A stretch of DNA of 64,000 nt from assembly GCF_020379485.1 (NCBI RefSeq), contig NC_063445.1, positions 54,213,422 to 54,277,421 of the forward strand. Reading direction: 5' to 3'. Numbering within the stretch: the first letter of the stretch is position 1; every line of letters starts with the position of its first letter. The position numbers were made by a program, and so were the translations under genes. This document shows, in pieces, positions 1 through 10,233 of the stretch. Below the pieces are notes generated by a model. The model worked only from the letters and a program-made list of their open reading frames with translations, was not told the DNA's origin and ran no database searches. The stretch is from Brassica napus. Taxonomy: Eukaryota; Streptophyta; Magnoliopsida; Brassicales; Brassicaceae.

Positions 1-1205
1 CCCCAGAAGCATTTAAGGATCTTCTAGTTGCAGACCTCATGATGGACAATTCCACAGAATGGGACACCCACAAGATCGATCTCGTTCTTCCCTTCCATAA
101 GGTAGAAGTACTTAAAATTAAACCTTCCATCTGCAAAGGCCATGATGAACTGGTGTGGCTCCGAAGCCAATCAGGTGAATACTCCACAAAATCCGGATAC
201 AAAACGCAGATGGAGACACTCATCAATGAAGAGAGACCTGTACATTCGATGAATCAAGACTGGTTAGCAAATGTATGGAATCTGAAGGCAGCAGAGAAGA
301 TAAAACTTTTCCTCTGGAGCGCCCTTCATGATGCTTTACCAGTTGGAGAACAATTTTCAGTCAGAAACATACCTCTATCAAATAGTTGTACTCGATGTAA
401 TGAGACTGAATCTGTGTTCCATGTCCTCTTCACTTGTACGTATGCCCAGGAAGTCTGGGACCTAGCTCCGCTGGCTTCGACCTTGACCGTAACTCTCACT
501 ACAACTACGTGGACCTGTCTTGACCTGCTCCGACGGATTCCTTCCCTACCGCCTACAGGACTAGGCCCAGGGGTACTCTCTGCTTGGATCTGTTGGAACC
601 TCTGGATCTCCAGAAACCAATTGATCTTCCAAAAATGCCACTTCTCACCAGAGGAGACAATCCTGAAGGCGATCCGAGAAGCCCGCGAGTGAACCTCTGC
701 TCAGAATCTAAACCCTACCCATCATCAAATCAACCCTCGCATCAACCAGGATCCCAATCTAGTCCCGTCTAGAACTTGCATGTACACGGACGCCGCATGG
801 AATCCATCGACGAAGTGTGCAGGACTTGCTTGGATCATTGATGATGCGGGTTCATCCTCCTCTCATTCAGCGACAGCTACCTTCGTAGCGTCGTCCCTAA
901 CTGCGGAAACCTTGGCATTGAGAGATGCCATGACCTCTGCTCTGCATTGCGGGATTAACTCTCTCCTCATCTGTTCTGATTCTCAGATTCTCATTAATCT
1001 GGTGAATTCAAGGGGAAGACATGTCGAGATCGCCGTTCTCCTCAAGGATATTCAATTCCTATCTACCCTCTTTAATGTCGTTGAGTTTAAATTCATTCCT
1101 AGACTAGATAATCATAGAGCTGACCGTGTGGCCAAACATGCTCTATCCATTATGTAACCGATTTAAGTTTTAATTTGAAGGTTGATTTACAAAAAAAAGA
1201 AAAAA
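1..1205 (+). mobile_element. LINE (non-LTR retrotransposon) 3' fragment
   Basis: The window opens inside the 3' part of a LINE reverse-transcriptase ORF. It holds the zinc-finger region that follows plant LINE reverse transcriptase, then an RNase H domain, then a short untranslated stretch ending in an A-rich tail near 1190-1209. The reverse transcriptase itself would lie before base 1, so the element is at least cut by the window edge. Orientation is plus. No target-site duplication can be tested because the 5' end is missing. Confidence 0.85.
39..1157 (+). pseudogene. LINE ORF2 C-terminus: zf-RVT plus RNase H, broken
   Basis: The first part (39-692) carries the reverse-transcriptase-associated zinc finger, seen as CTRCNETESVFHVLFTC with the usual W-rich spacing (LFLWSALHDALP before it). 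The second part (780-1157) is an RNase H-like domain starting YTDAAW, with AETLALRDAM, CSDSQ and a C-terminal DNHRADRVAKHA. These match the catalytic Asp/Glu/Asp/Asp pattern of the plant LINE RNase H family. Both parts share one frame but are separated by a TGA at 690-692 and about 87 bases without a clear domain. I read this as one decayed ORF2 rather than two genes. It may be cut off upstream only by the window edge. Confidence 0.8.
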
Positions 1206-1209
1206 AAAG

Positions 1210-1985
1210 TAATGTAATTTCTCGATCAATGCTAGTAACCATCCGTTCAAAACACGACACATTTTTGAAAATCCAAGACACGTGATCATCCAAGAATAGT
1301 AGTGATATCTCTTACTTAAAGATTTGATCTATAGATTCTTTAATAGGATTTATATATGCTTAGACCTAGAAGAAACAAAAGACAAAGCCTAGACTGTAAG
1401 TAGGCTATAAATTGTATACCAAACTTGTTCTAAAATCGGAATAAACAGGTTCATTATTTGCAGATCAAGTCAAGCCCATCAATTTGGTTTTGAAACATTT
1501 TCTGTCAAAATGGACAAGACATCACTCCCTTCGTGTCTTTCGTATTAGAACCACCCATCTAAAATCTCTTCTTCTTTTTTCTACTATCGTTTTTATTTCA
1601 TTTTCAGCTTTTTGTCTGCTATTTGATTTCTTTCCTTGGAGTATCTATTTACATAGTTGCCGAATCATAGGGAACTAATAATTAGATGAATAAAGAGGAT
1701 CGGAATAAAAAAGTTCTACCGCACACTGTAAAAGCAAAAAGAAGACTGATTGTTGCTGAAATATAGCATTCACGTGGTAACCACTTTCTATCAAATCGAA
1801 AAATGTAAATATATATATCAACTAACATGATGTTTCTTCGGACTTTGCTAAGGACTACCAGATTTTTAGTAATACAAATGTAACCAAAAGAAAAAAGAGG
1901 ACGACTTGAGAACTTTGATTTCAGTAAAAAAAATCTGCAGAACAATGCAATAATACTAAATTTTTTTATTGGAAATTTTCCTTAT
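1210..1985. other. Intergenic, nothing recognised
   Basis: AT-rich sequence between the LINE tail and the repeat block. Short open frames on both strands (1484-1678 and 1682-1945) show no domain, no coding-like composition and no splice context. I see no gene here. Confidence 0.5.
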
Positions 1986-1990
1986 TTTTA

Positions 1991-3384
1991 TTTGATTTAA
2001 AACGTATTATTCCAAAATTTCGTATAAGACAAAAATGTGGTCTATTTTATTAATTATTTTTTTGAATTTTTTTATTAATTTTTCCTTATATTTATTTGAT
2101 TTAACACATATTATTTTGAAGTTTCTTAGGCTGTAAATAGTTTCAACTTTCAAGTATATATACTTGGTTAAGTAGTAATAAGTTAATCAACTAGACAAAT
2201 CAAGACATATAGCCAGCCTATTAATTGGATTGCTTTATTATTGTGTTGTTTCACCACTGGAATTTAAATTCACATAATTAATGTTCTAGCCAAAGAACTA
2301 GAAAAAATGAAATGTCATTCAAGATAAAATACATTACTTACATGTAACTAAAACACAAAATGTTTAAATATATTTATTTGATTAAGACATATTATTCAAA
2401 AGTTTCGTATAAGACAAAGATCTGGTCTATTTTATTTATTTATTTAGTTTTTTCCTTAGTTCTTCCTTATATTCATTTGATTTAACACATATTATTTCGA
2501 AGTTTCTTAGGCTGTAAATATTTTCAATTTTCAAGTATATACATACTTTGTTAAGGAATAATAACAAGTTGATCAACTAGACAAATCAAGACATATATCA
2601 TATTAATTAGATTGTGCATTGTGTTGTTTCACCATTGGAAACTAAATTCACATCATTCATGTTCTTGCGAAAATGAAATGTCATTAAAGATGAATTACAT
2701 TACATGTCAAAGCAATGAATACATGTAACTAAAAGACAAAATGCTTAAATATATTTATTTGATTTAAGACGTAATATTCCAAAGTTTCGTATTAGACAAA
2801 AAAATATGGTCTATATTTATTTAAGGACAATTCTCTCAAATAACCCTTTTTAAGTTTTGTTTTGAATTTTTTTTTTTTTTAAAAAAAATTTGATATCCTA
2901 TCCCTAAAACTCCATCTCTTTAACTCTAAGCTCTAAGTCTAGATTAGTTAACCCTAGGATAAAAATATATTTTTACCTTTTAATAAAACTTATTTTGATC
3001 ATTTTCTTCATTGAATGTTATTTTTGTGACAAAAAATTGAAAATAACTATACTAGGGAATTTCTCTTTATTTAATTTAACACATATTATTTCGATGTTTT
3101 TTAGGCGGTAAATAGTTTCAACTTTCAAGTATATATGTACTTGGTTAAGGAGTAATAAGAAGTTAATCAACTAGACACATCAAGACATATAGCCTATTAA
3201 CTGGATTGTGTTAGTATTTTGTTGTTTCACCATTGGAATTTAAATTCACATAATTTAGGTTCTTGCCAAAGAACTAGAACTTGAGAAAATGAATTGTCAT
3301 TAAAGATAAAAATGCATTACATGTAAAAGCAATGAATATTGAATACATGTAACTAAAACAAAAAGATGCTTAAATATATTTTTA
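1991..3384. repeat. Three diverged direct repeats of ~380 bp
   Basis: Three tandem copies begin near 1991, 2377 and 2758. Each starts with a TTTGATT(T)AA..C.TA.TATTC block, then CGTAT(A/T)AGACAAA, an ACACATATTATTT block, GCTGTAAATA (GCGGTAAATA in copy three), CAACTAGACA.ATCAAGACATAT and a GTTGTTTCACCA block. Each ends with ATGTAACTAAAA...TTAAATATAT. Copies one and two are about 386 and 381 bp. Copy three is longer because a MITE sits in it. The block ends about 60 bp from the stop codon of the neighbouring MADS gene, so it forms that gene's 3' flank. No open frame is conserved between copies. Confidence 0.8.
2824..3065. mobile_element. MITE inserted in the third repeat copy
   Basis: A 242-bp insertion interrupts the third direct repeat and is absent from the other two. 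It is flanked by TTTATTTA at 2816-2823 and 3066-3073, an apparent 8-bp target duplication. Its ends are imperfectly inverted: AGGACAATTCTCTC on the left, and GAGAAATTCCC when the right end is read in reverse. The interior is A/T-rich with CTAA-type motifs. Related end sequences (GAGAATTGCCC) occur near 27590 and 48360. Confidence 0.65.
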
Positions 3385-3443
3385 TTGATAGTTTGACGAA
3401 ACAGAAACATGATCAGAGACCTCTTAAGGATGTTCACCAATGC

Positions 3444-4094
3444 TCACCACTGTTGCTGATTCAGATCCAAGCCCCTAACGTTCTGATTCATATTACTTTG
3501 AATCTGCTGTTGACGAATCATATCGCAAAATGAGGTTGAAGAAGAACCCAACTCAACTATAGGCATGGCAACAGATGTTGTAGCAGCAGCATGAACAGAT
3601 GAAGAAGACGCTCCGTCGTTCTTACTAAGAATCTCAATCCTACGATTAAGATTTCTTAGGTACTGCTCAATGACATTACCACAACCACGAAGATCACTTT
3701 TCTCAATACGAGGTGGTGAAGTCTTGCCACTAAGACAATCAAACATTACCTCTTTCATCTCCAACTCTTTGTTTTCTTTGGTCAGCTTCTTACATGTCTC
3801 AGTTGCTTTGGAGATACTCTGTTTAAGATAAGACTCTTGGTTTAGCATCTTCTTGGTCCTGTCCATCACCGGCAACCTCTGCCACTGGGACAGAACATTG
3901 TCCATATCTTCTCTCGATGGCCACACCTCCGGGGTCAAGTCGTACGGACTGTCGATGATTACACCGACTGGGACGCCACAGAGAGTTGCTAACTCGTTGG
4001 CTTTCTTCAAGATACCTCTCTTTCTTTTCTTGTATGTTGCTTTCCTTGAGAACTCATTTTCAATGAAAGCCATCTTCACCTTTTGTCTTGTCAT
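3444..4094 (-). CDS. Type I (M-gamma) MADS-box transcription factor, PHERES/AGL-like
   Basis: A single uninterrupted 216-residue ORF, which fits the usually intronless type I M-gamma MADS genes. The MADS domain covers about residues 5-60. It has the DNA-binding stretch RKATYKKRKRGILKKANELA, then LCGV and the family-typical SPYDLTPEVWPS segment. Residues 85-115 look helical and charged (KKLTKENKELEMKEVMFDCL), as in the post-MADS region of PHERES/AGL80-type proteins. The C-terminus is Q/N-rich and ends RGLDLNQQQW, which contains an LDLN string resembling, but not proving, an EAR-type repressor motif. Family members act in the female gametophyte and endosperm; that role is inferred here. The start is the first ATG of the ORF. 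A TATATAAAC box lies roughly 60-70 bp upstream on the minus strand. Exact orthology cannot be decided by eye. Confidence 0.88.
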   Translation of the reverse strand: MTRQKVKMAFIENEFSRKATYKKRKRGILKKANELATLCGVPVGVIIDSPYDLTPEVWPSREDMDNVLSQWQRLPVMDRTKKMLNQESYLKQSISKATETCKKLTKENKELEMKEVMFDCLSGKTSPPRIEKSDLRGCGNVIEQYLRNLNRRIEILSKNDGASSSSVHAAATTSVAMPIVELGSSSTSFCDMIRQQQIQSNMNQNVRGLDLNQQQW

Positions 4095-4584
4095 GGTTAA
4101 CTCTGTTTTTTTTTCTTGTGTGTATATTATAATTTGATAATAATGGAGTATCGTTTATATATACATATCAATGTCTGAATTATTTTAAATGGATGTATAT
4201 TATCTAAATCTAAACATATTCATCTATATATGAATATCATACCATTTCAGGGATATTAGATCTGAATGCAATTTTTTTTGGAGGAAGTAAATTTAGCATT
4301 CAGTTTTGGAGTATAGTTACATTTTCATAGCCAAACTTTCATGATAAGAACTGATACTTGTATTAACAAGTGTCTGGTTCTGAATTATGATTGGTAAGTG
4401 CATGCAGTTAAAATTATTTTGCATAATTTTGGAGAAATATGATTTAAATGGAACATAAATATGCATAAATTTAGCAGAAATAAAAATCATTAGATATTAT
4501 CAATTATAAACAGTAAGAAAATCGAATATTCTTTTTAATTTGATATTAGAAGTTTATAAAATTTCAAGTTAAAATAAAATAAAA

Positions 4585-4862
4585 ATGAGTAAAAACAATG
4601 AAAATAACTCTATTATTGAAATGTATAATTTTTCTTTTATCATCGGAATTTTGAAAGACATCCGATCGATCTCCTCTGGTTTTGCAACAATTTCTTTCTA
4701 TCATGGTTCTAGATCGGACAATTTAGTTGCTGATGATTTAGCAAAATGGCTCTTCAAGCTCATTTCTTTTTGTAACGGACATCATGATTTTGACCATCGT
4801 TTTGGGCTCATTTCTTCTTCTTAGTTTCTAGTGAAATATTCAGTGACAAAAAAAAAAATTAA
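4585..4862 (+). mobile_element. LINE 3' tail with RNase H remnant
   Basis: A short frame of 79 codons encodes SISSGFATISFYHGSR.DNLVADDLAKW, the C-terminal end of the RNase H domain found at the 3' end of plant LINEs. It is followed within 50 bp by GTGACAAAAAAAAAAA, a poly-A-like tail at 4844-4860. The upstream part of the element is missing, typical of 5'-truncated LINE insertions. It lies in the 5' flank of the minus-strand MADS gene. Confidence 0.75.
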
Positions 4863-5045
4863 AATATGCCGAAGTTGTTGTTTATGAAAAGAAAAATAAT
4901 TTTCTTTTTTTTAAGTTTATGTTTTTGATTTTATAATTTAATGATACTTACACATTAGTCTCTAGCAAAATAAAACTTGTTGGACTGCAAATAAAGTCAA
5001 AAAATTAATTAAAAAAATTTCAAACAAAACATTTAACGATTAAAA

Positions 5046-5076
5046 TATATATATATGTCTAAATAATAATAAATAA

Positions 5077-5112
<36 letters not shown>

Positions 5113-5115
5113 ATT
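5046..5115. repeat. AT dinucleotide microsatellite
   Basis: A TA/AT run of about 28 bases at 5080-5107 sits inside a wider A/T-only stretch. It is simple sequence with no coding potential. Confidence 0.85.
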
Positions 5116-5236
5116 ATATTTTAAAAAACTGAATCAAAATAAGGCAATTTAAAAATAATCTATGAATTTAATGGGAAAATATATAGATAATAATTAATTC
5201 AAAAATAAGAAGATATTTTGATATCTAATAGCTGTA

Positions 5237-5790
5237 AATAGGCCTGGGACGGATTGGATATCCGGGCAATTTTAAGATATCCGGATCCGGATCCTTATCC
5301 GGCGGATCCATAATTTTACTATCCTTATCCGGATCCGGGGTTCGCGGATATCTGGGTGTCGGATATCCTTCTAAAAATTATAATATCCGACGGATATCCG
5401 GATCCGGATTTGGATCCTTAAAATAAATAAAAAATAATATTAATATATATAAAATATTAACAATAATTTAAAAATAAAAATATATAATGTTTTTAATTAT
5501 TTATATGTATAATTGTACAAAATTTACATAAAATTTATATATACTATTAGAAAAATGAAAATATATTAAATAAAATTAATTTTTATATATAGATATTACT
5601 ATTTTTGAAATAGTTATTAATAAAATTTACGGATCCGGATATCCGGACTAAAAAATCAAGATATCCGGATCCGGATTCGGCTTTGACGGATCCAACATTT
5701 TACTATCCGGATCCGGATTCGGCCTCTCCGGATATCCGGATTTTCGGATCGGATCCGGATCGGATCACGGATCGAATCCGGATCTCGGAT
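5237..5790. mobile_element. MITE-like element with ATCCGGATCC-rich ends
   Basis: Two blocks, 5240-5425 and 5625-5790, are packed with GGATCCGGATAT-type palindromic words and are arranged around an A/T-rich centre. The GC-rich words occur on both sides in mutually inverted order, so the region can fold on itself. No ORF is present. The layout fits a non-autonomous DNA transposon, but I could not find a convincing target-site duplication. Confidence 0.5.
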
Positions 5791-5870
5791 AAAAGTTCTC
5801 TCTCCCAGATTCACTTATCTTAAAGACGGATCTGAAAAAGATTTACAGTTTGTATCTATCTTTATTGTAG

Positions 5871-5977
5871 GTGTGCTCTTTTCCGATTTATGATGGGCAT
5901 GGTGGTTGTTTAGCTGCAGAGTTTGCTAAGAAGCATCTTCACCTTAACGTTTTTCAGCTGGGTTACCGCGTGAGTTG
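5871..5977 (+). pseudogene. Isolated PP2C phosphatase exon, frameshifted
   Basis: One exon-like block is bounded by TTGTAG (acceptor, ending 5870) and GTATGT (donor, from 5978). It encodes IYDGHGG.LAAEFAKKHLHLN, the metal-binding DGHGG signature region of a plant protein phosphatase 2C; by memory it is closest to the Arabidopsis At1g18030 type. Single-base losses near both ends break the frame: the start reads in one frame up to the DGHGG segment, and the sequence after HLHLNV has shifted again. No other PP2C exon was seen nearby. It is best explained as a fragment carried here by a transposon. Confidence 0.7.
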
Positions 5978-6356
5978 GTATGTTTTACTTTGTTCAGATT
6001 AATAATGTTTTTCTTTTTTTTTGCAAACTAAGGCTGTTTTCAACATGATTGAGTTGTTCTTGTGAATTCTTACATTTGCTAAATTCTGAACCTTTTGTGG
6101 TTTTGTTTGACCAGCAGAATTTCTATATGATTGGGAAAGATAAAATGACCGAACCTTTTGAAGGGCTCTCAAGCTAGATATGACAGACTCATCAAACAAA
6201 GCTCAACTTTTTTTACCAAGATTGAACAGCTTACACAGATGCCTCGAAAATTAGAGAAGGACATACAAGGGAAAATCATGAAAATTGTGGTTTGGTGATT
6301 GTGTATGACAATTGTATCCGCTTAGCATATTTAATATCATGTTCGTTTACAGTGTT

Positions 6357-6797
6357 GCGCGATCAAAATTTTTTTAACTTTTAGTCGCTGTTTTTTCGGG
6401 CGACTTAAATGGGAATCCGCGACTGGTCGCGCGACATCAAAACGAACAACAACTTGCGACTTGCGACCAATCGCAGGTCGCATGTTACGCGACAGTAAAA
6501 CGAACAACAACCTGCAATCAGTCGCAGATCGCATGTCGCAGGTCGCAGGTCGCGCGGCATGTAAACGAACACGGCCATGGACCATGTTCGTTTATCTATC
6601 GCGCGACCTGCGACTGATCGCAGGTCGCAGGTTGTTGTTCGTTTTGCTGTCGCGTAACTTGCGATTGGTCGCAAGTCGCAAGTCGCAGGTTGTTGTTCGT
6701 TTTGATGTCGCGCGACTGATCGCGCGACCAGTCGCGGGTTCCATTTAAGTCGCTCGAAAAAAACAGCGACTAAAAATTAAGAAAATTTTGATCGCGC
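6357..6797. repeat. Long near-perfect palindrome (~440 bp) of GTCGC words
   Basis: The sequence reads nearly the same on both strands around a centre at the CCATGG near 6575-6580. The left arm starts GCGCGATCAAAATTTT, passes through TAGTCGCTGTTTTTTCG, GCGACTTAAATGG, AAAACGAACAACAAC (twice) and GTAAACGAACA. The right arm repeats these in reverse complement, ending AAAATTTTGATCGCGC. The arms are made of GTCGC/GCGAC words. Several open frames across it on both strands are by-products of this composition. It looks like a foldback or MITE-type element; a transcript would fold into a very long hairpin. Confidence 0.85.
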
Positions 6798-6945
6798 GAC
6801 TGATCGCAGATCGCAGGTCGCGCGACACATAAACGAACATAGTTTTAGTCGCAGGTCGCATGCTTAGTCGCAGGTCGCAGGTCGCGCGACACGTAAACGA
6901 ACATAATCTTAGTCGCAGGTCACGCGATCCGTAAACGAACATGGC
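6798..6945. repeat. Tandem GTCGCAGGTCGC / TAAACGAACAT units beside the palindrome
   Basis: Three head-to-tail units, each ending TAAACGAACAT (near 6828, 6893 and 6931), extend the right side of the palindrome with the same GTCGC vocabulary. The last unit ends GTAAACGAACAT, which is the reverse complement of ATGTTCGTTTAC at 6339-6350. The outer limits of the whole element may therefore be about 6339 and 6942. No clear target-site duplication was found. Confidence 0.6.
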
Positions 6946-9555
6946 CCATATCCTAATAACTAAGTGGATGTGTAGTTGTTATCCAATTATCATTGAGTTT
7001 ATACTTGCATTTTCCAAATATCGAGATTTTATTGTTAATATCCGGTTTTAATCCTTCTGAAATTATTTATATAACCTGACAACTATTTATAGTAGATACC
7101 GGTTTTGGAAAACTTTATCCAGAATATAAACGTTAATCACAAACCAGATTTCAGAAACTAAAACCGGATACAAAGTGTATACATGTTATGTATATGTAAT
7201 ATCCGGTTATAATACACATTATCCAAAGGTGTATACATGTTATATATGTTAAAATGTGTATGGGAGAGTTTGCAATATACATAAAACAAACTGTAATTAG
7301 GTGAGTGGATACAATACTGTTGAAAGCTCAATATCCCGAGACTAACACTACAGCTAGGTCTGCAGGAAGACCTGACACTTGCGTATATATTCCCATTTAT
7401 TGTGTATCCGAAATACTATAAAAATACCGGTTTTACTTGTAGGTATCTGAATTCAAATCTCGACTAATAACTTGGCTTGGTGCCATAATGTATTATCCGG
7501 TTCATTCCTATTAACTTTACAAATATGGAAAACTATTTTTTGGCTATTACCATTATAATCAGGATTATCGCTTTACTAATATAACCGCTATAATCCCGAT
7601 TACCGCTTTAAAAACATAGAGAACTATTTTCTGGATTTTATCGTTATAATCCGGATTATCGCCGAATTATCTGTTTTTCTATTTTTAAATTATCCGGCTT
7701 ATTTTTCAGAGAATAAAAAAAATCCAGTTTATTGTTTCGAATGATCCGGTTAGTACTCCGCCAAAAAAATCGTAAATGTACACGTAGTTACATATCTGGA
7801 TTCATATAAAAATACCTTGTTAACAATACTTTGATCCGTACATTCGCCGAGAGTCCCAGTAATCTAAAAACCATTTCTTTCATTTTGAACTGTCTCTATA
7901 TTTTGTTATTAACTTCCTATGGAGTTACTAACATTAACAATATGCACTGGCTTAGATGGTAGGTGACTCTCTCCATTTTCAAGAAACCAGGCTTCGAGCT
8001 ATGCCATGAGCCTTTTAGTTTATTTTTCATTTTTCTTTTAATAGATGGCAGAATGGTAATTTCAGTACCATCTTCTTCTCTTGCAACCTGCAATTTTTAT
8101 GGGTCAAAAATGGCTATCTCTCCTTTTTTTTTTCCAGATCTTTCACGTTTTTCATCATGTTTCTTTTCATTTTGATTTAGATTTGGATTTTTAGTTTCAT
8201 TAAACGAGTTGCATTGAGTCGCTTATAACTCGCCGCCTTGCACTGTAAAACGGACAACACAGCCATAACATCCATTGATTTGCTCCATCCTGCCACAACC
8301 AAGCTCTGATAGTCGCACGGACAAGCTCCGATAGTCACACGGCCGAGCTCCACTGATTCGCTGCATTACTCCTCCGATTTGCTACGTCTTGCCATGGCCA
8401 AGCTCCGCTCTGATAATCACACGCACCAATGTAAATCCAATATATTTCAACTTCAAAGCGTTAACTGATTTTTCTCAATAAAATATCTACCCCGACAAAA
8501 CTCTGACACAAAATCTGAATAAGCTGATAATCGAGAAGGCTATCCTCAAACAATATTCCTCTGAGGCCAATAACGTAATATCAGTTGTTAACGATAACCA
8601 GTTACCCAATTACACAAAGTTTTTGCATGATCACCTAATTACCCATTCTTTTATGGTTATTAAGCTAAATAGCTCGGAACTTAAATAGGAAGGGATATTT
8701 CTCCTAATCAAAAGATAATTAAAATAATAATAAAAACAATTTAGATCAATTTCTTGACTTAAACTTTTAATTAAAAAAAAAAAACTTATTTGTTATTGTT
8801 AAAGAGCCGCTTATAGTTCAATTTCAAATAAAGCCGAATCTCTTATATACTAAAGCACAAGTCAATCAACCAATAATATTTTGCCACATAATTTAAAAAA
8901 AAAATTTAGCAAAATCAAATAAAATCAAAAAGCAAAAGACCAAACCTCATGCATTACGTTTGATTTTAAATATTTACCAAAAGTAAATATTTTCTTAGTC
9001 CACTTCTCCATCGGTTGTTTTTTCAACAACCCACAATCACCATAAAGAGCACTTTAAAAATAACTAACCTCTATTCAACTATTTATATTTGTCTGAGATA
9101 ATTCTATGAATATTTAATATCTTTTTCTTTATAAAAAAATACATTCTCTCTTTCCTAATCCAAAAACCTGATAAAAGCATGCAGTGCTTCTTTTCCGATA
9201 TAATGGTTAACTATACTATGGCCAACCTGACTATGGCTATTATTTATCAAACCTCTTCAAGGCATCAACAGTCTAAAGGTTATAGTTCTTTTCAAAATTT
9301 TATAATCTGAGATGAGGCAAAATCGATATATCTAAATTTTTCTGTCTCTTAATATACTGTTCAAATATCTCTATTTATCTTTTTGTAGTCTTTGCATAAT
9401 TGAAGAAATAGTATCCAGGAGCTAAAAAAATAATGATTTGACTGATGCAATTCTTAAAAACGTGAAAAGAGCAACAAAACTCACACGCTGAAAAACTATC
9501 ATAAAAAAAAGAAATTATATGTATAAGTATTCTAGTTTTAAATAAAGCCCCATAA
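6946..9555. other. Intergenic DNA, no supported gene
   Basis: About 2.6 kb without a recognisable gene. From 7000 to 7760 the words ATCCGG, CCGGTT and ATAATCC(C/G)GATTA recur, suggesting a decayed repeat. Near 8838 there is TCTCTTATATACTAAAGCACAAG, which resembles the 5' ends of Brassicaceae Helitrons, but I could not find a matching 3' end. A short open frame at 7963-8175 begins with GTG and has no coding features. Confidence 0.5.
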
Positions 9556-9559
9556 CTTG

Positions 9560-10233
9560 AATCATTGATTTCCATTCCCAATCTCGCCGCTTCTTCTGTG
9601 TCGCAGTTCGCTTCTCTATCATCGCCGGTGAGTTTCTGAATTTTCTGATTGCTTTATTCCTTTCTGTTGATTACATTCTCCGGATTAAAAAAGGCGATAT
9701 GTTTCATGCTCGAGTACGAAAGCATCAAAACATGATGATATGATTTATATGAATGTATTTCGTCTAAGCTTGCAGACGATCAAGCCTTAACAGCTTTAGA
9801 TTTAGAGTTTAATACTGCGTTCTGTAAAAAGGATATTTCTTTCTCGGGTTTCTTCTTAGTGGGTATTCAAGAACGAGTTTGATACTTTAGAGTCCTCAAA
9901 CATCTGAGTGTCCACCAGGTGTTCGATCAAATGTCTGAGAGAAATCAATACAGAGATATATTTTGTTTCTTTTGGATTTATTGGCAGTCTATTGAAACTA
10001 TCGAACTTTTGGGGAAACTGAGATGTATATCCACTCTTTGTGTTTAGTAATCTCGTTGCTAATTGTGAGTTTTAATTTAAAAATGTTTCTTTTTTTGGTT
10101 TTCTTATTATCTTATAGTTAATCTCTCTGTTTGGTGTTGTGTATGAGTGCTTCATAACTTGGCTTTGTGTTTTCTCATTTGGTGGGTTTGTAAAGCTGAT
10201 GTAAGATTTGTTTTGTTCCTTCAGGAGGAAGAC
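9560..10233 (+). promoter_or_regulatory. Probable 5' UTR of APC11 with a leader intron
   Basis: A CT-rich leader-like stretch (9585-9627) ends at the donor GTGAGT, starting at 9628. A pyrimidine-rich acceptor TTCCTTCAG ends at 10224 and leaves GAGGAAGAC directly before the ATG at 10234. A leader intron of about 597 bp is common in plant housekeeping genes. The transcription start is not visible. Confidence 0.5.

Noticed and set aside
6337..6942. Several overlapping open frames on both strands rich in Arg, Ala, Asp and Val
   Set aside because: They are caused by the GTCGC palindrome, which is open in many frames. No domain, no start or splice context.
7963..8175. 70-codon frame starting with GTG, Phe/Ser-rich
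   Set aside because: No ATG at its start, low-complexity T-rich composition, no domain.
8838..9000. Second Helitron starting TCTCTTATATACTAAAG
   Set aside because: The 5' end resembles the family, but no hairpin plus CTRR 3' end was found, so the element could not be delimited.
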